Source: Coccinella septempunctata
Taxonomy: Eukaryota; Arthropoda; Insecta; Coleoptera; Coccinellidae
NCBI RefSeq assembly: GCF_907165205.1
Contig: NC_058191.1
Location: 25,810,064-25,874,063, forward strand
Direction of reading: 5' to 3'
Length of the DNA: 64,000 nt
The notes under the pieces were generated by a model that searched no databases, was not told where the DNA came from, and worked only from the letters and a program-made list of their open reading frames with translations. Position 1 is the first letter of the stretch. The number at the start of each line of letters is the position of its first letter. Made by a program: the position numbers and the translations under genes. Shown piece after piece: positions 35,311-45,802 of this stretch.

Positions 35311-37256
35311 GGAGAAGAGCTTGTGATTATCATTTTTCGATAGATAATCTGGAAGGTATTTGAAATAAGGAACATTTTTTGACCTTTTGGATATTTTATT
35401 GCCAATTATTGGTGTAAAATGTTGGCAACAGCATTATGGCTATTTTTATACTCGGTGCCTGCGATCTGGCATTCGTCGATGGAGTGCTAGATGGTTTCAT
35501 GTATCGCAAACCCTTAACAGAAATTATCTACCGCCAATACGATATATTTCACATAGGTACCTAATTTCTTGTTGAAACTACTTGATCCTGGACGAAAATG
35601 ATGAGATAGGTCCTGTGTCTCCGGAAGTCAACCAGTAGTTCGACGAAGGTATGTCGAAGTAATCATGGTTGAACTCCATCTGATGTCTTCCACGCAGAGG
35701 TTTGCCAATCAGTTACTGTATTTCGATTTCTGCAGAGTGTTCGACGATTTCTGAGTGATCCTGTTGCAGCTTTAACGGAGTATAAAGATGAAGTTCGGTT
35801 AGGGGGGTTGCATAAACAAACCAAACACCTAAAATGTAAATTTTCAAAGTTAACAAGAAAAATATGTACATAAAAATCTGAAGATCGATGTTTCGAAATA
35901 TAATTTTGACTGTCCATCAATTGTTGATGGATTATCAACAATCCCAACAAAATATTTCTTAGATTCAATTCATGAAATGTCAAAATTATTTTGTCTGAAG
36001 GCGAATTTCTATAACGTGGTGCGCACGACCAATCAGAAAGATTATTACTACTTAATCTGACCGGCCACCGAATCCGAAGTTGAGCAAATCTGAGCGATTT
36101 CAATGCTAATATAAGTGACAAGCTATACGAATCGAGTGACGTAACTTGTCATTTAGCATTGATAATGCACAGCTTCGGTGGTCGGTCACCCTTACTGTGG
36201 TTAGTACTGTCAAAAAAAAACCTTAAAATGTCATTTTGGAGTACTGGTTTTTAAGTCGATTTGGATCCATATTTGTGTATATAGGAAACAAGAAAACCTT
36301 GTTTATCAGGTGTTTTTGTAATGTTTGATGATGAAGTAATTGTAAAGAATTTTGAAACAAATACAAGTAAAATAATCGATAAAATATAACTGTACTCTAA
36401 TATATCCTTTCTATATGCTCTTCATAGCGGCTTCATCAATGATCCAAGTTTTTAAAGGGCACTTCAATCTCAAAATTTATGTGCCTTGTAAGGCCATTCA
36501 ATGTAAAACAAGACGAAATGTTGAATTTAAGCGTAGCCGATATAAGAATTTCTTTATTGTGGCCGGTACTCGAGACAACGTCTAAATTTGATATATCGGT
36601 TAGAAAGGCTGTTGCATTAATCATATTCGTGCAGGTACCCGCAAAAACTTCATTCCTCTGATGGCACCCATACATTCGTAGAATTTAAATACTGCATAAC
36701 AGCCAAGAAAATATAAGTCTTCGGGTGCTGATGATTTCTCTTTATTCATGCGTGCATATTTTCCTCTGCGCCATATTTCGTCATGTCAAATCTATAGACG
36801 AAGGCGTTTTTTGAAAATATTGAAATTATATGTTGAAAGAAATGATTTATTATTGCGGTCGGAATAAAAATAGGGACCGATAAGATATTATTCTATATGA
36901 AACAGCTATCAATCATTGGATATATTACTGCCTTATACAATTTTTTACAGGTAGAAGTAGGCTGATCAACTAACTCATATCTGAATAGGTTTCATACTAC
37001 TCATGTTTCGTTACTCATTGAAAATCCTGTTGGTGAACTCTGAAACTGATCGTTCATTTTATTGAATCGATTTGAAAAGTCACAAATTTGCCATGAATAA
37101 TCTACCTGCACATGATCAACTGGATTTTTTTCAACCACTTCTGTGTTGCCGAAATGCTGCCTAAGCAAGTGAGGGATATATTCCTTTTGAGCTGGGTATT
37201 GTCTTATGTGTCCAAATTTAATGTTCATTTATTTCAGGGTGTGATTCTGAAGCACA
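35311..37256. other. No recognisable gene; one hairpin repeat
   Basis: A 152-codon minus-strand frame at 35663-36121 covers repeat-like sequence: parts of 35920-36010 recur, diverged, at 60470-60550, so I do not call it a gene. The hairpin at 36058-36188 is listed separately. The remainder shows short, unsupported frames. Confidence 0.4.
36058..36188. repeat. Imperfect hairpin of about 130 bp
   Basis: TGACCGGCCACCGAA...GAAG on the left pairs with CTTCGGTGGTCGGTCA on the right, and further in CAATGCTAA...GTGACAAG pairs with CTTGTCATTTAGCATTG. Probably a small MITE or the end of a larger repeat. Confidence 0.65.
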
Positions 37257-37258
37257 AA

Positions 37259-37298
<40 letters not shown>
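37259..37298 (+). repeat. (AGAT)n microsatellite
   Basis: About ten uninterrupted AGAT units. Confidence 0.98.
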
Positions 37299-37299
<1 letters not shown>

Positions 37300-37634
37300 C
37301 TTCTTTATTTCAAATTTTACATAAACTACATAAATGAAGAAAACTTCAGATCAACTCAAGTGCCAACATGCAATCCACGGACGCTAAAGCCTCTTCGATA
37401 TGACCTTCAAAATCTAATCAATTTGCGATAGTTTTGTCAAAATTTGGCGGATACAAACCTAACTGATCCCTATAACAGAATAAATATAAATATAAATATA
37501 AAATTACTATTATTTTTCGAGTTAGGATGGATGAACATTTTTACCAAAGAAATACACTCTCCAAACCTTTCTTCAGGCAAAAAGTAGCTCTCGTTGATAG
37601 CGTTATGGAGAGTGCGAGATTGTGAAGATACAAG

Positions 37635-38826
37635 GATGTATTGATATCTAGTTAGCATGGACCAGTTGCATGCATAAAAAAAATATTGCGTTACCATAGC
37701 AACGAACAATAATTCATTAGAAGTGTGAGTGTGCAGTTTGAGGTCAAAAAAGTAAACCAGTGTTACGCAATAAAATAAAAAAAAGAAGATGTCCACCGAC
37801 ATTGTGAAAATTGAAAAATTGGAGTTCCTGTATTTAAAAGGGTTAGCAGATTTACGAAGATATGCTTAATACCCTTGGTGATCAATGTCCTTCGTATGCG
37901 ACCGTAAACTGCAAATGACTGCAAGCTTCAAAAGAGGTAAATTTTCCATTGAAGATGATGACCGATCGGGAAGGCCAGTTTCTGCGTCAGTCCCCGAAAA
38001 TATCGATGCAGTTCATGACATGATTTTATGAGTCGAATTGGGCTAAAACGGATATCTGAAGCACTGAATATTTCATATGAACGCGTTCATCATGTATGTT
38101 GACCAAAAGCGTGCAAGGGTAGAAGCATCGCGTTCAATCTGTGCTCGATTTGAAAACGATGTAGACTTCTTAAACCGAATTGTTACTATGGATGAGCCTT
38201 GGGTACATTTCTACGATCCAGAAACAAAGCAAAAATCGATGGAATAGCGACACTCTAGTTCTCCAAGACCTAAGAAGTGTCGTGTTAAAAAATCTGCTGG
38301 AAAAGTTTTTGCTTCAGTTTTTTGGGATTGCCATGAAGTAATCATGATTGATTTTTTGGATAAGAGTAGAACAATAACCGGAGATTACTATTTAACATTA
38401 CTGACCACTCTACGGGAAAAAAATGAAGAGATAAGACGCGGAAAGCTATCCAAAGGTGTTTTGTTTTTGGACAACGTTCCTGCACACAAATCTCATGTTG
38501 CCATGCAAAAAATTCGTGATTTATATTTTCAATTACAAGAACACCCTTATTCACCAGATTTGCCTCCATGCGACTATAATCTCTTTCTTCAACTGAGAAA
38601 AAGTTTAAAAGGTCGTAAATTTTCTTCCAACGAGGTAATAAAAGCTGTATAGGTCTGGTTTGAGATTCAGAGTCAGATTTGCCTCCATGCGACTATAATC
38701 TCTTTCTTCAACTGAGAAAAAGTTTAAAAGGTCGTAAATTTTCTTCCAACGAGGTAATAAAAGCTGTATAGGTCTGGTTTGCAAAGCAAGAAGAAACATT
38801 TTTTTTGAAAGGTCCAGAGACGTTGC
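37635..38826 (+). mobile_element. Mariner element, copy 2 (degenerate, 3'-truncated)
   Basis: Homologous to 10646-11830 from the common start GATGTATTGATATCTAGTTA. The transposase starts MSTDIVKIEKLEF near 37790 and is broken by several indels. The piece at 38344-38652 keeps LDNVPAHKSH and YSPDLPPCDYN. The first catalytic region reads MDEPWVHFYDPETK near 38189, so the first Asp survives here while it is lost in copy 1; at the third position the block reads PPCDY, keeping the Asp. The gene contains an exact 107-bp tandem duplication (38555-38780). The 3' end is replaced at 38827 by a foldback repeat. Confidence 0.85.
38555..38780 (+). repeat. Exact 107-bp tandem duplication inside mariner copy 2
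   Basis: 38555-38661 and 38674-38780 are identical by eye over 107 bp, separated by 12 bp (GAGATTCAGAGT). The duplicated text is transposase coding sequence, so the event is secondary to insertion and recent, or an assembly artefact. Confidence 0.9.
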
Positions 38827-39730
38827 AAAATTCGATGGGATTGAATGGCAGCTCCGTAACCGTAAGAGCTAGGGAAAATGGTTAGCTCACTTAGAAGATG
38901 GATAATGGCCAAAATCGCATCCCTTTATCTTCTTCTGTTTTCAAGTTTTAAGTCAAAACTCATTTTTCGGGTTTTTGAATTGGTGCCTCTATTTCGTAAA
39001 GTTTTAGTGATACCGAAAAACAAATGTTACATATTGTAGACACCTTTTCATGTAAAATGCAGTGGCGTAGTCAAAAAATTTTTTCAGTCCGCCACTTCAG
39101 TTATATAATAGTTTTATTTTTTCGAATATAAACACCTTTTTTTACTTATTCCAAACTCATATTGTTTTATGATTCAGAATACACAATTTGCGTCGTGCTT
39201 CTAATGATTCTTAGAATACATATACCTACTCAAAAACTAGTTCGGTAAATTTGGCAGGTTACTTTCATTGATAATATGATGATGCCTATAGAAGTCTATG
39301 CTTCTATATAACGTCATGTTATGACAGACTTTGAAGATAACTCTCATCTTATACTTTCAGATATTTGAAAAAAATTAAAAATATTTTCAATATGGAATGC
39401 AACGCTTTCAGGAAAATTTGTAAACCTGAATTCGAATGAATGTGTTCCGAAAGGTTTTAAACTAGTAGATAATCTATACACTAATACTACAGCATTTTCG
39501 AAGACCTTCACAAATAAAGACGGCTGTGCTAGTAATAATATAGGTAAATATGAAATTGTCATGGAAATTCTCGTTATTTCCCCATTTTCCGAGCATCTTC
39601 TCAGATATCTGGAAGGATAGTGATCTTCAAGGTCTCTTATTACCTGACACAACATAAAAACATAAAGTTCATTATCATATTATCAATGAAAATAACCCGC
39701 CAACTTGACCGAACTAGTTTTTGAGTTCTT
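38827..39730. mobile_element. Truncated copy of the CAGGGTGGGC foldback element
   Basis: Begins AAAATCGATGGG-like (AAAATTCGATGGGATTGAAT) and follows the reverse complement of 42734-41820. The outer CAGGGTGGGCC is missing and so is the last 200-300 bp of the far arm. It is joined directly to the broken mariner gene on the left and ends beside a T-rich tract and a splice-acceptor-like CAG at 39748. Confidence 0.8.
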
Positions 39731-39748
39731 TTTCTTTTTTTCCTGCAG

Positions 39749-39937
39749 GGAATGTCGAACGTAAAATCTGAGATTTACGAGGAAACTTCAGATGATTTTG
39801 TGTTTGATGAGATAGATTCGAGAATACTCCGTTCAAATCCTCCAGCAAAAAGGAATCAGAAAATTTTCAAGAAATCGAAAGAAACAAAGATCCCTGTCTT
39901 CAACGAACATTCCCCAACCGCTTGTTGCTCAACTTGA
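39749..39937 (+). CDS. Candidate terminal coding exon of a host gene
   Basis: TTCTTTTTTTCCTGCAG, a strong branch/polypyrimidine acceptor, precedes a 62-codon open frame that reads G-MSNVKSEIYEETSDDFVFD onward and ends at TGA. The peptide is acidic first, then basic (PPAKRNQKIFKKSKETK), of ordinary protein composition. AATAAA at 40057-40062 could supply the polyadenylation signal about 120 bp after the stop. The ATG at 39752 lies only one codon inside, so this could also be a first exon. Not recognised. No upstream partner exon is evident; the preceding intron would hold the mariner and foldback insertions. Confidence 0.4.
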   Translation, partial: GMSNVKSEIYEETSDDFVFDEIDSRILRSNPPAKRNQKIFKKSKETKIPVFNEHSPTACCST

Positions 39938-40062
39938 AATATTCAACACCGCATGTTCGTCGACATAATTCGATAATTTAATCTGAATTATCTGAATCCA
40001 GATTAGGTTCAAACACGCAGAGTGACTTAAGTATTATGAGAGCTGACTTGAAAACCAATAAA

Positions 40063-41549
40063 TAATATTTCTAATTTGTGACTCGATACTATCTAGGATT
40101 CCCCACTGATTTCATCTACATATTTATTGCTTCTAATAAGTTTGTCAGTTGAAGAAAGAAATGCCTGTTGCATATTGGTGCCGTTTTAATAAGATGCCAA
40201 AAAATCATTTCGGTTGTCATTCCTCTGAACCGGTTCTTAATTCATGGGTTTTTTGAGTAATATTGATTATGCTGTTGACTGAGGATGCTCAAGTTTTAAT
40301 TGGATTCAACTGGGTTTGTAGTAAAGCATCATTAATCCTCGGCACAGAAAAGTGACTGTCAGTACGATATCTAGACTTTGTATAACAACGTTGTTCTTAT
40401 ATTCGGACGTGTTTCCACTTCAATTGTGAACCAAAAAAAAAAAATATATGTATTAGCGAGTGTATTAGTGTAACTGTATAAAATATATCACTTTCATGAA
40501 AAATTACAAAATAGAATATTTTGATCTCAGTTCAGGTTTTGAGAGAGGTGTTTAACTATATCCAACTAAAAATGAGGAAGGCCATAAAATTAATCTGAAA
40601 TGCGGTGATGCCGAAATGATATCGGAGTCCTTGATTCTTCTAGATAAGTCGGTAGTTCACATTAGAATGTGAAAAACGTTCGTGTTTTTTAGTTGTTCGT
40701 TGTGTTCAGTTTTTTCTTATCAGTGCTTCAAGTTGGAATAACTATTAAAATAACGAAAACAGTGTTTGTTTAGTGTATGTTATTGAAGAAATCAAGTTGG
40801 TTTTTCAATTTATCTTAGTTAATCAATAGGTATGTTTATTACATATTTGGAAACTTTGGAACATAAATACAGTGCTACGAATGCATTTGTTGTAGTAGAC
40901 ACATTCGAGGCTATCCAGCTCGACACTAAAGCAGTGGCGTTACGCATGTAGGTATAAATTTATATAACTTCCCACCTTTTCGCATTGAAAATTTATGTGA
41001 CAAGTATGTCCGAGTCAACTATCTCAATTGTCATTGATGACACTACGCAACCATATCACTCCAGTCATTGTATAACAGCGAATGTTCATTTTCTATTCCT
41101 TGTATTTACATATGTTCCAAGTTGAAAACCTTCGATATGAGCACAGTGTCTCGTACTTCTGCTTGCAAAAGCAAATATAAATCTACAAATCAGAAGGTTT
41201 TGGTATTTATCAACGGAATGCTTGGTCAAAGTAGTTTTGAAATTATCGAAGATTCTTCAGGATTTATTGAACATTTCGAAGGGCAACTCTTTCCCAACTG
41301 AAGAGAGTTCATTTATTAATATATGAAAAAAATTCTCGAAGTAACCAATGATTCTTTACTTCAATATTTTCAGATACTACTCAACATCAGATGAATTGCA
41401 AGAGCCCATGTTCGCACAAAATGTCCACAGAATAAAATATACCCTGAAGAAATGAGTGCATTATATTTTTTTCAATTCACCCATTATTTGTTATGAGGAC
41501 CATATTTTGTGTGTAATACGCAAGCATATTCTTCTTCATATGCTCTGTA
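40063..41549. other. No secure gene; possible small exon
   Basis: An open frame at 41068-41301 contains ATG at 41137 (MSTVSRTSACKSKYKSTNQK, then VLVFINGML). After an ACTTCAATATTTTCAG acceptor-like site, 41382-41460 has a short open frame ending at TGA. Neither is recognised. 41480-41530 resembles 10355-10420 (CCATATTTTGTGTG...ATACGCAA). Confidence 0.2.
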
Positions 41550-42734
41550 CAGGGTGGGCGAAATTGAATGGCAGCTCTGTAACAGCTTTGAGTATTCAAC
41601 TCTCAATACTCAATACTGAAGGGTAACAGTAAGAGCTAAGGAGAACTGGATGGCACGTTCTTTGAATTGGTGCCTCCAGTTCGTTGAATCTCAATGATAT
41701 CGAAAAATAAATGATACATTATAAAGACACTTTTTCATGTAGAATGCAGTGCCTTAGTTGATGAATTTTTTCTGTCCTCGACTTCAGTGATAAAGTGGAA
41801 ACTTTAATTTTTTTTTTTAAAAACCCCTATGTTATTTTTACATATTTCAGTCCCATATTTTCTTCTTATTCAGGGTATTGTTCTTCCAATAAAAAAAAAA
41901 CTCAACAACTAGTTCGGTCATTTTCATTGATAAAATATGATAATAAACTTTATGCTTCTATATTGTGTCAGGCTATCAAATATCTCCACACACAGGCTTT
42001 GCCTCTAATGAATTTCCTTAGGTTTATTGTTCAGATATTAATATTGTAAAAACCTTCGAAGAATGCCTGATTATTACAACAAATATAAGAGACTTTGAAG
42101 ATCACCATCATTTTCCGATATGGAATGCATCACTTTCAGGAATTTTCGTGAATCTGAATTCAAATGAATGTGTTCCGAAACCTTTTTAACTAGTAGATAA
42201 TCTGAATATTATTATCACAGCCTTTTTGTACTAATACTAGTACATTTTCCGAATATCTGCAATGAAAGTGATCTCTAAAGTCTCTCATAACCTGACACAA
42301 CATAGGAGCATACAATGCATTATCATATTATCAACGAAAATGACCTGATAACTTGACCAAAATAGTTTTTGAGATTTTTTTATTGAATGAACAATTAGAG
42401 ACACGATGTTTATTATATATTCTGAATCAGAAAAAATATGGGACTGGAGTATGTAAAAATTACGTAGGGTTTATATTTAGAAAAATGAAAGTTACCACTA
42501 TATCAGTGAAGTGACGGATTGAAAAAAATGTTTACTACGCCACTGCATTTTACATGACAAAGTGTCTTTAGAATGTAACATTGGCTTTTCGATATCACTG
42601 AAACTTTACGAAATAGAAGCACCAATTCAAAGAGCTGAAAATTGGGTTTTCACTCATAACTGTGCTATCCATTTTTCTCTAGCTCTCACGGTTACACAGC
42701 TACCATTTAATCCCATCGATTTTGGCCCACCCTG
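41550..42734. mobile_element. Foldback element CAGGGTGGGC, full copy (1185 bp)
   Basis: The left end CAGGGTGGGCGAAATTGAAT is the inverse of the right end ATTTAATCCC..GGCCCACCCTG. The two arms pair along almost the whole length (for example ATGCAGTG.C..AGT near 41750 with CGCCACTGCATT near 42540, and inner blocks CTAGTTCGGTCA and TTGACCAAAATAG), so the element is close to one long palindrome with a short unpaired centre. TA precedes the left end; the right flank does not keep it. No protein. A truncated relative is at 38827-39730. Confidence 0.85.
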
Positions 42735-44131
42735 AACAGAGGAATATTAAAAATTTCAGTGCAAAAAGTGACTTTTCACTCTAATATTCACTTTAATTTT
42801 TGATGAGGGTAAATAGAATAAAAATCTTAATCATTTTTCGAATTGAAAATCGATCCTCCAGATGTGCTATGAAAGAAAAAATAGAGTATAGGACAGCAAC
42901 AACAAGCAAAATAGAAAGAATTATATAGCGTGCATGGAAGAGACATGGCTGTTCACCTATTAAAAAAAAAAAGAATATATTCGTATTAACTAGATTTTCA
43001 ATGCTTTCGGCTTCTTCACTTCGTCCGAAGCTCCCTATTCAATAAAACTTTCCATAGAATAAATAAATGAAATTCAAGCTTTTAAATTGTAAAATAATGA
43101 ATTCTCGAATTCATTATCGAACAATCAGAGTTTTATCAAACTTCCAAGAAATCAGCGTGTGGAGGTCTTCAAGGAATATGAATCGAATATCTCATTTATT
43201 TGGACCTAAGAAAACTCAGTTATTGGAAAGTATCATTGTGTGGAAGGATTATTTGAATTGATGAAGATTCTAATTATAGAGTATAGAATTCTCATCAACA
43301 GAGCTGTCACAAAAATGCGAATAATGTTGAAATCTGTAGTGCACATTTCACATTCACATTTTCATTCGGACGATTCAATCGTTTCAAATCTCATTTTGAA
43401 TCCGCTTCGGAAATCCTACAGCACGCCACTGAAACATTTCTCGTTCGACCAATTCGTTTTGGTTTCATGATTTCGCGCAGTATATTTATTGCTCAAATAT
43501 GCCCCTAAATCCTCGGGATCATTTATTTATTCTTTTAGGCCAGATGAGTTAAACTTTCGGAAGGTAAATAATACAGCGCAGGGAAGATTATATACCATTA
43601 CAAGACCTGTTAATTTTTGGCCCTATTCCCCATTTTCACGCAAAATGCGAAAAGCAAACTGAAGGTTATAATTATTAGCTGGGAGTGGGTATAATTCATT
43701 TTTCTTCTCACAGGTAGAGTGCTTATTTTCGATAATTATTGTTTATGGAGGCATAAAATTTCAATATGCATATAGGTTTTAATAATTCGTGGTTGCATCA
43801 ACAACAGTGAGGTTATTTACAAAAGAAATTATGTAATAAATTCAAATCGGCTATGGTATGGAAATACATTTTTTCGTTCAAGCTTTTTTGTTGAATTTTT
43901 TTTTTTTTTGGTTTCAGGGTGGAACTCAATTTCTTATATGCTCAAAAAGTATGAACGTAATGGTTAGATCATGAAGACATTTTACACAATTAAAGGCCAT
44001 GGATTCATTTTGGACCCTGGTATCCGATGTGAGCGGGTCCATCATAGGCGAGGTCTTCTGTAACTCAAACTCTAGACGAGATGAGTAATATATATTAATT
44101 CTATTATCTTCTACTGGTTATATTTTCAAAT
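42735..44131. other. No recognisable gene
   Basis: Two modest frames (43067-43261, 43240-43470) without motifs, T-rich runs near 43890. Nothing further supported. Confidence 0.4.
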
Positions 44132-44575
44132 ATGGATCTCGATCAAACCAAAAAACACTTTTCATTGTAAGAAGGTTAACTTTCTTTCACGAAGTTTTTC
44201 AAATAAAAAGTGTTCCTTGGCTTGTTTGGGATCCATATTGAGTAAATGAAAAATTAAGAAATAATTACCTAGTCTACATACCCAATATTTTTATTCCCTA
44301 TCAGAAGTGGATCGTTGATTTATTGTCTTCATCACAGAATATGCACACACAAAAAAACATTTTTTGCAGGTCATTTTTTGTCATTGTCAATTGTTGGGTA
44401 TATCAATAGATATACCAAACAATCCATCTTTGTTAGAGGACGTGGTTCTGTCCTTATGATGATGAATGAAAAATCTTGGGTATGTAGACTAGGTAATTAT
44501 TTCTTAATTTTTCATTTACTCAATATGGATCCCAAACAAGCCAAGGAACACTTTTTATTTGAAAAACTTCGTGTT
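44132..44575. repeat. Palindrome with ~100-bp arms and a third partial copy
   Basis: 44189-44291 and 44475-44575 are near-perfect reverse complements (GTGTTCCTTGGCTTGTTTGG against CCAAACAAGCCAAGGAACAC). The right arm can encode MDPKQAKEHFLFEKLRVRS. A third, diverged copy in the same orientation as the right arm starts at 44132 (MDLDQTKKHFSL). The region precedes a Crypton-like recombinase relic and may be part of the same element, though no link is visible. Confidence 0.7.
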
Positions 44576-44919
44576 CGTTCTTAAAGAACAAAAATCATAT
44601 ATACAGAAGACAAAGGAGTGTTTTGTGATCATATTATTTTTGTTTGAATGAAAATAGCTATTCAGGACAACTCAGGAATCTATCTCCTACTAAGAAGTTG
44701 AGAGAGAAAGTTGAATTAATATCAGGGCAGTTTAGCCTGAGCTACTCCATTTAAATCTTCATTGACTATGACCACTTGGATTTTTCGTTCTGCTAGCCCA
44801 CTCATTTAAACTTCAGAAGACCACAAATGGAATCAACACATTTTACTTAAGATATTTAATCTGAACAAGAATATCAAAATTACACAAATTTGATAGCGTA
44901 CATAGAGAGGCAATTTGAC
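44576..44919. other. Unassigned sequence between palindrome and recombinase relic
   Basis: AT-rich with no frame above 60 codons in a supported orientation. It may hold decayed N-terminal coding sequence of the recombinase. Confidence 0.3.
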
Positions 44920-45640
44920 AGCTACAGTTGTACAGTATGCAAAAGTTTTAACCAAAGAGGATTTTGCCAATTTTTCATTAGAAGCTGATGACAAAGAATA
45001 AATAATGGCTAAAGTTGTAATGAATGGAATGGCAGTAGCTTGCAGAAAGGCATAGTTAACGTTTCTTTTATTAGAAAATGTTATAGATGAAGGAAGCCAT
45101 TTTGGTGTTGATATCCCGACGTCAAAAAAAGATGTTATAAGGAAGTTTTCAGTTGCTACTGTTGACATAGAAAATATGAATTTTGTTGAAATTTTACGAA
45201 AATATATTGCGTTACGTCCTCAAAACACAACAGACTCTTGGTTAATTATATGTAAATGGAAAATGTACCAGAAACCTTGTGTGAAGCAGTCTGCCGAAAG
45301 TCATAGCACCATTTCTTGGACTTGCAAATCCTGCACCATATATTGGCCACTGCTTCAGAAGAAGCTCTGATACTTCATTAGCTGACAGTGGTACTATGAT
45401 CCTTTAAAATTAAGAAGGCACGATGTTAGAAATCAACCACTGTTACGGAGTGGTATTTTGATAATTCTATGGGAAATATAAAGCGTATTGCACAAGATAT
45501 ACTTGGTGAAACATCTAATGCAGTGTGTCCCACTTCCCGAACAACACTCAGTGCGATCCATAAAACGTCGTCTGGAACTAATTTAAACAATTGCAAACAA
45601 TCTTTTTCTGCGTTATAACAGTTAAATAAATGGAAATCCA
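44920..45640 (+). pseudogene. Crypton-like tyrosine recombinase remnant
   Basis: Plus-strand blocks in order: LTKEDFANFSLEADDKE, VVMNGMAVACRKA (45017-45052, with the first catalytic Arg at 45044-45046), ENVIDEGSHFGVDIPTSKKD, LRKYIALRP, then after a frameshift FLGLANPAPYIGHCFRRSS, holding the HxxR box (His 45348-45350, Arg 45357-45359), and after another shift EWYFDNSMGN with the probable nucleophile Tyr at 45454-45456. This order is that of Crypton-type recombinases, which cut and join DNA through a covalent phosphotyrosine link. Two in-frame stops (near 45000, and TAG at 45053 where the family usually has Glu) and at least two frameshifts make it inactive. The antisense 111-codon frame is a shadow. 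Confidence 0.75.
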
Positions 45641-45802
45641 TTTTTCGACACCAGTTGCATAATATTTTACATTGTGCATCTGGTTACACAAAGTAAGACT
45701 TTCTATAACGTCAATCAGTTCCAAAAAGTGTCACTTTATATGTCAAAATTTGAAAAAAGCAGTTTGACAGAATTTTGTACAAATGCCCGGTACTTTCACC
45801 TT
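45641..45802. other. Short spacer
   Basis: Nothing recognised between the recombinase relic and the next element. Confidence 0.4.

Noticed and set aside
35663..36121. 152-codon minus-strand frame as a gene
   Set aside because: Parts of its DNA recur elsewhere (60470-60550) as a diverged repeat and the peptide has no recognisable domain.
44833..45168. 111-codon minus-strand frame
   Set aside because: It is the shadow of the Crypton-like recombinase relic read on the plus strand.
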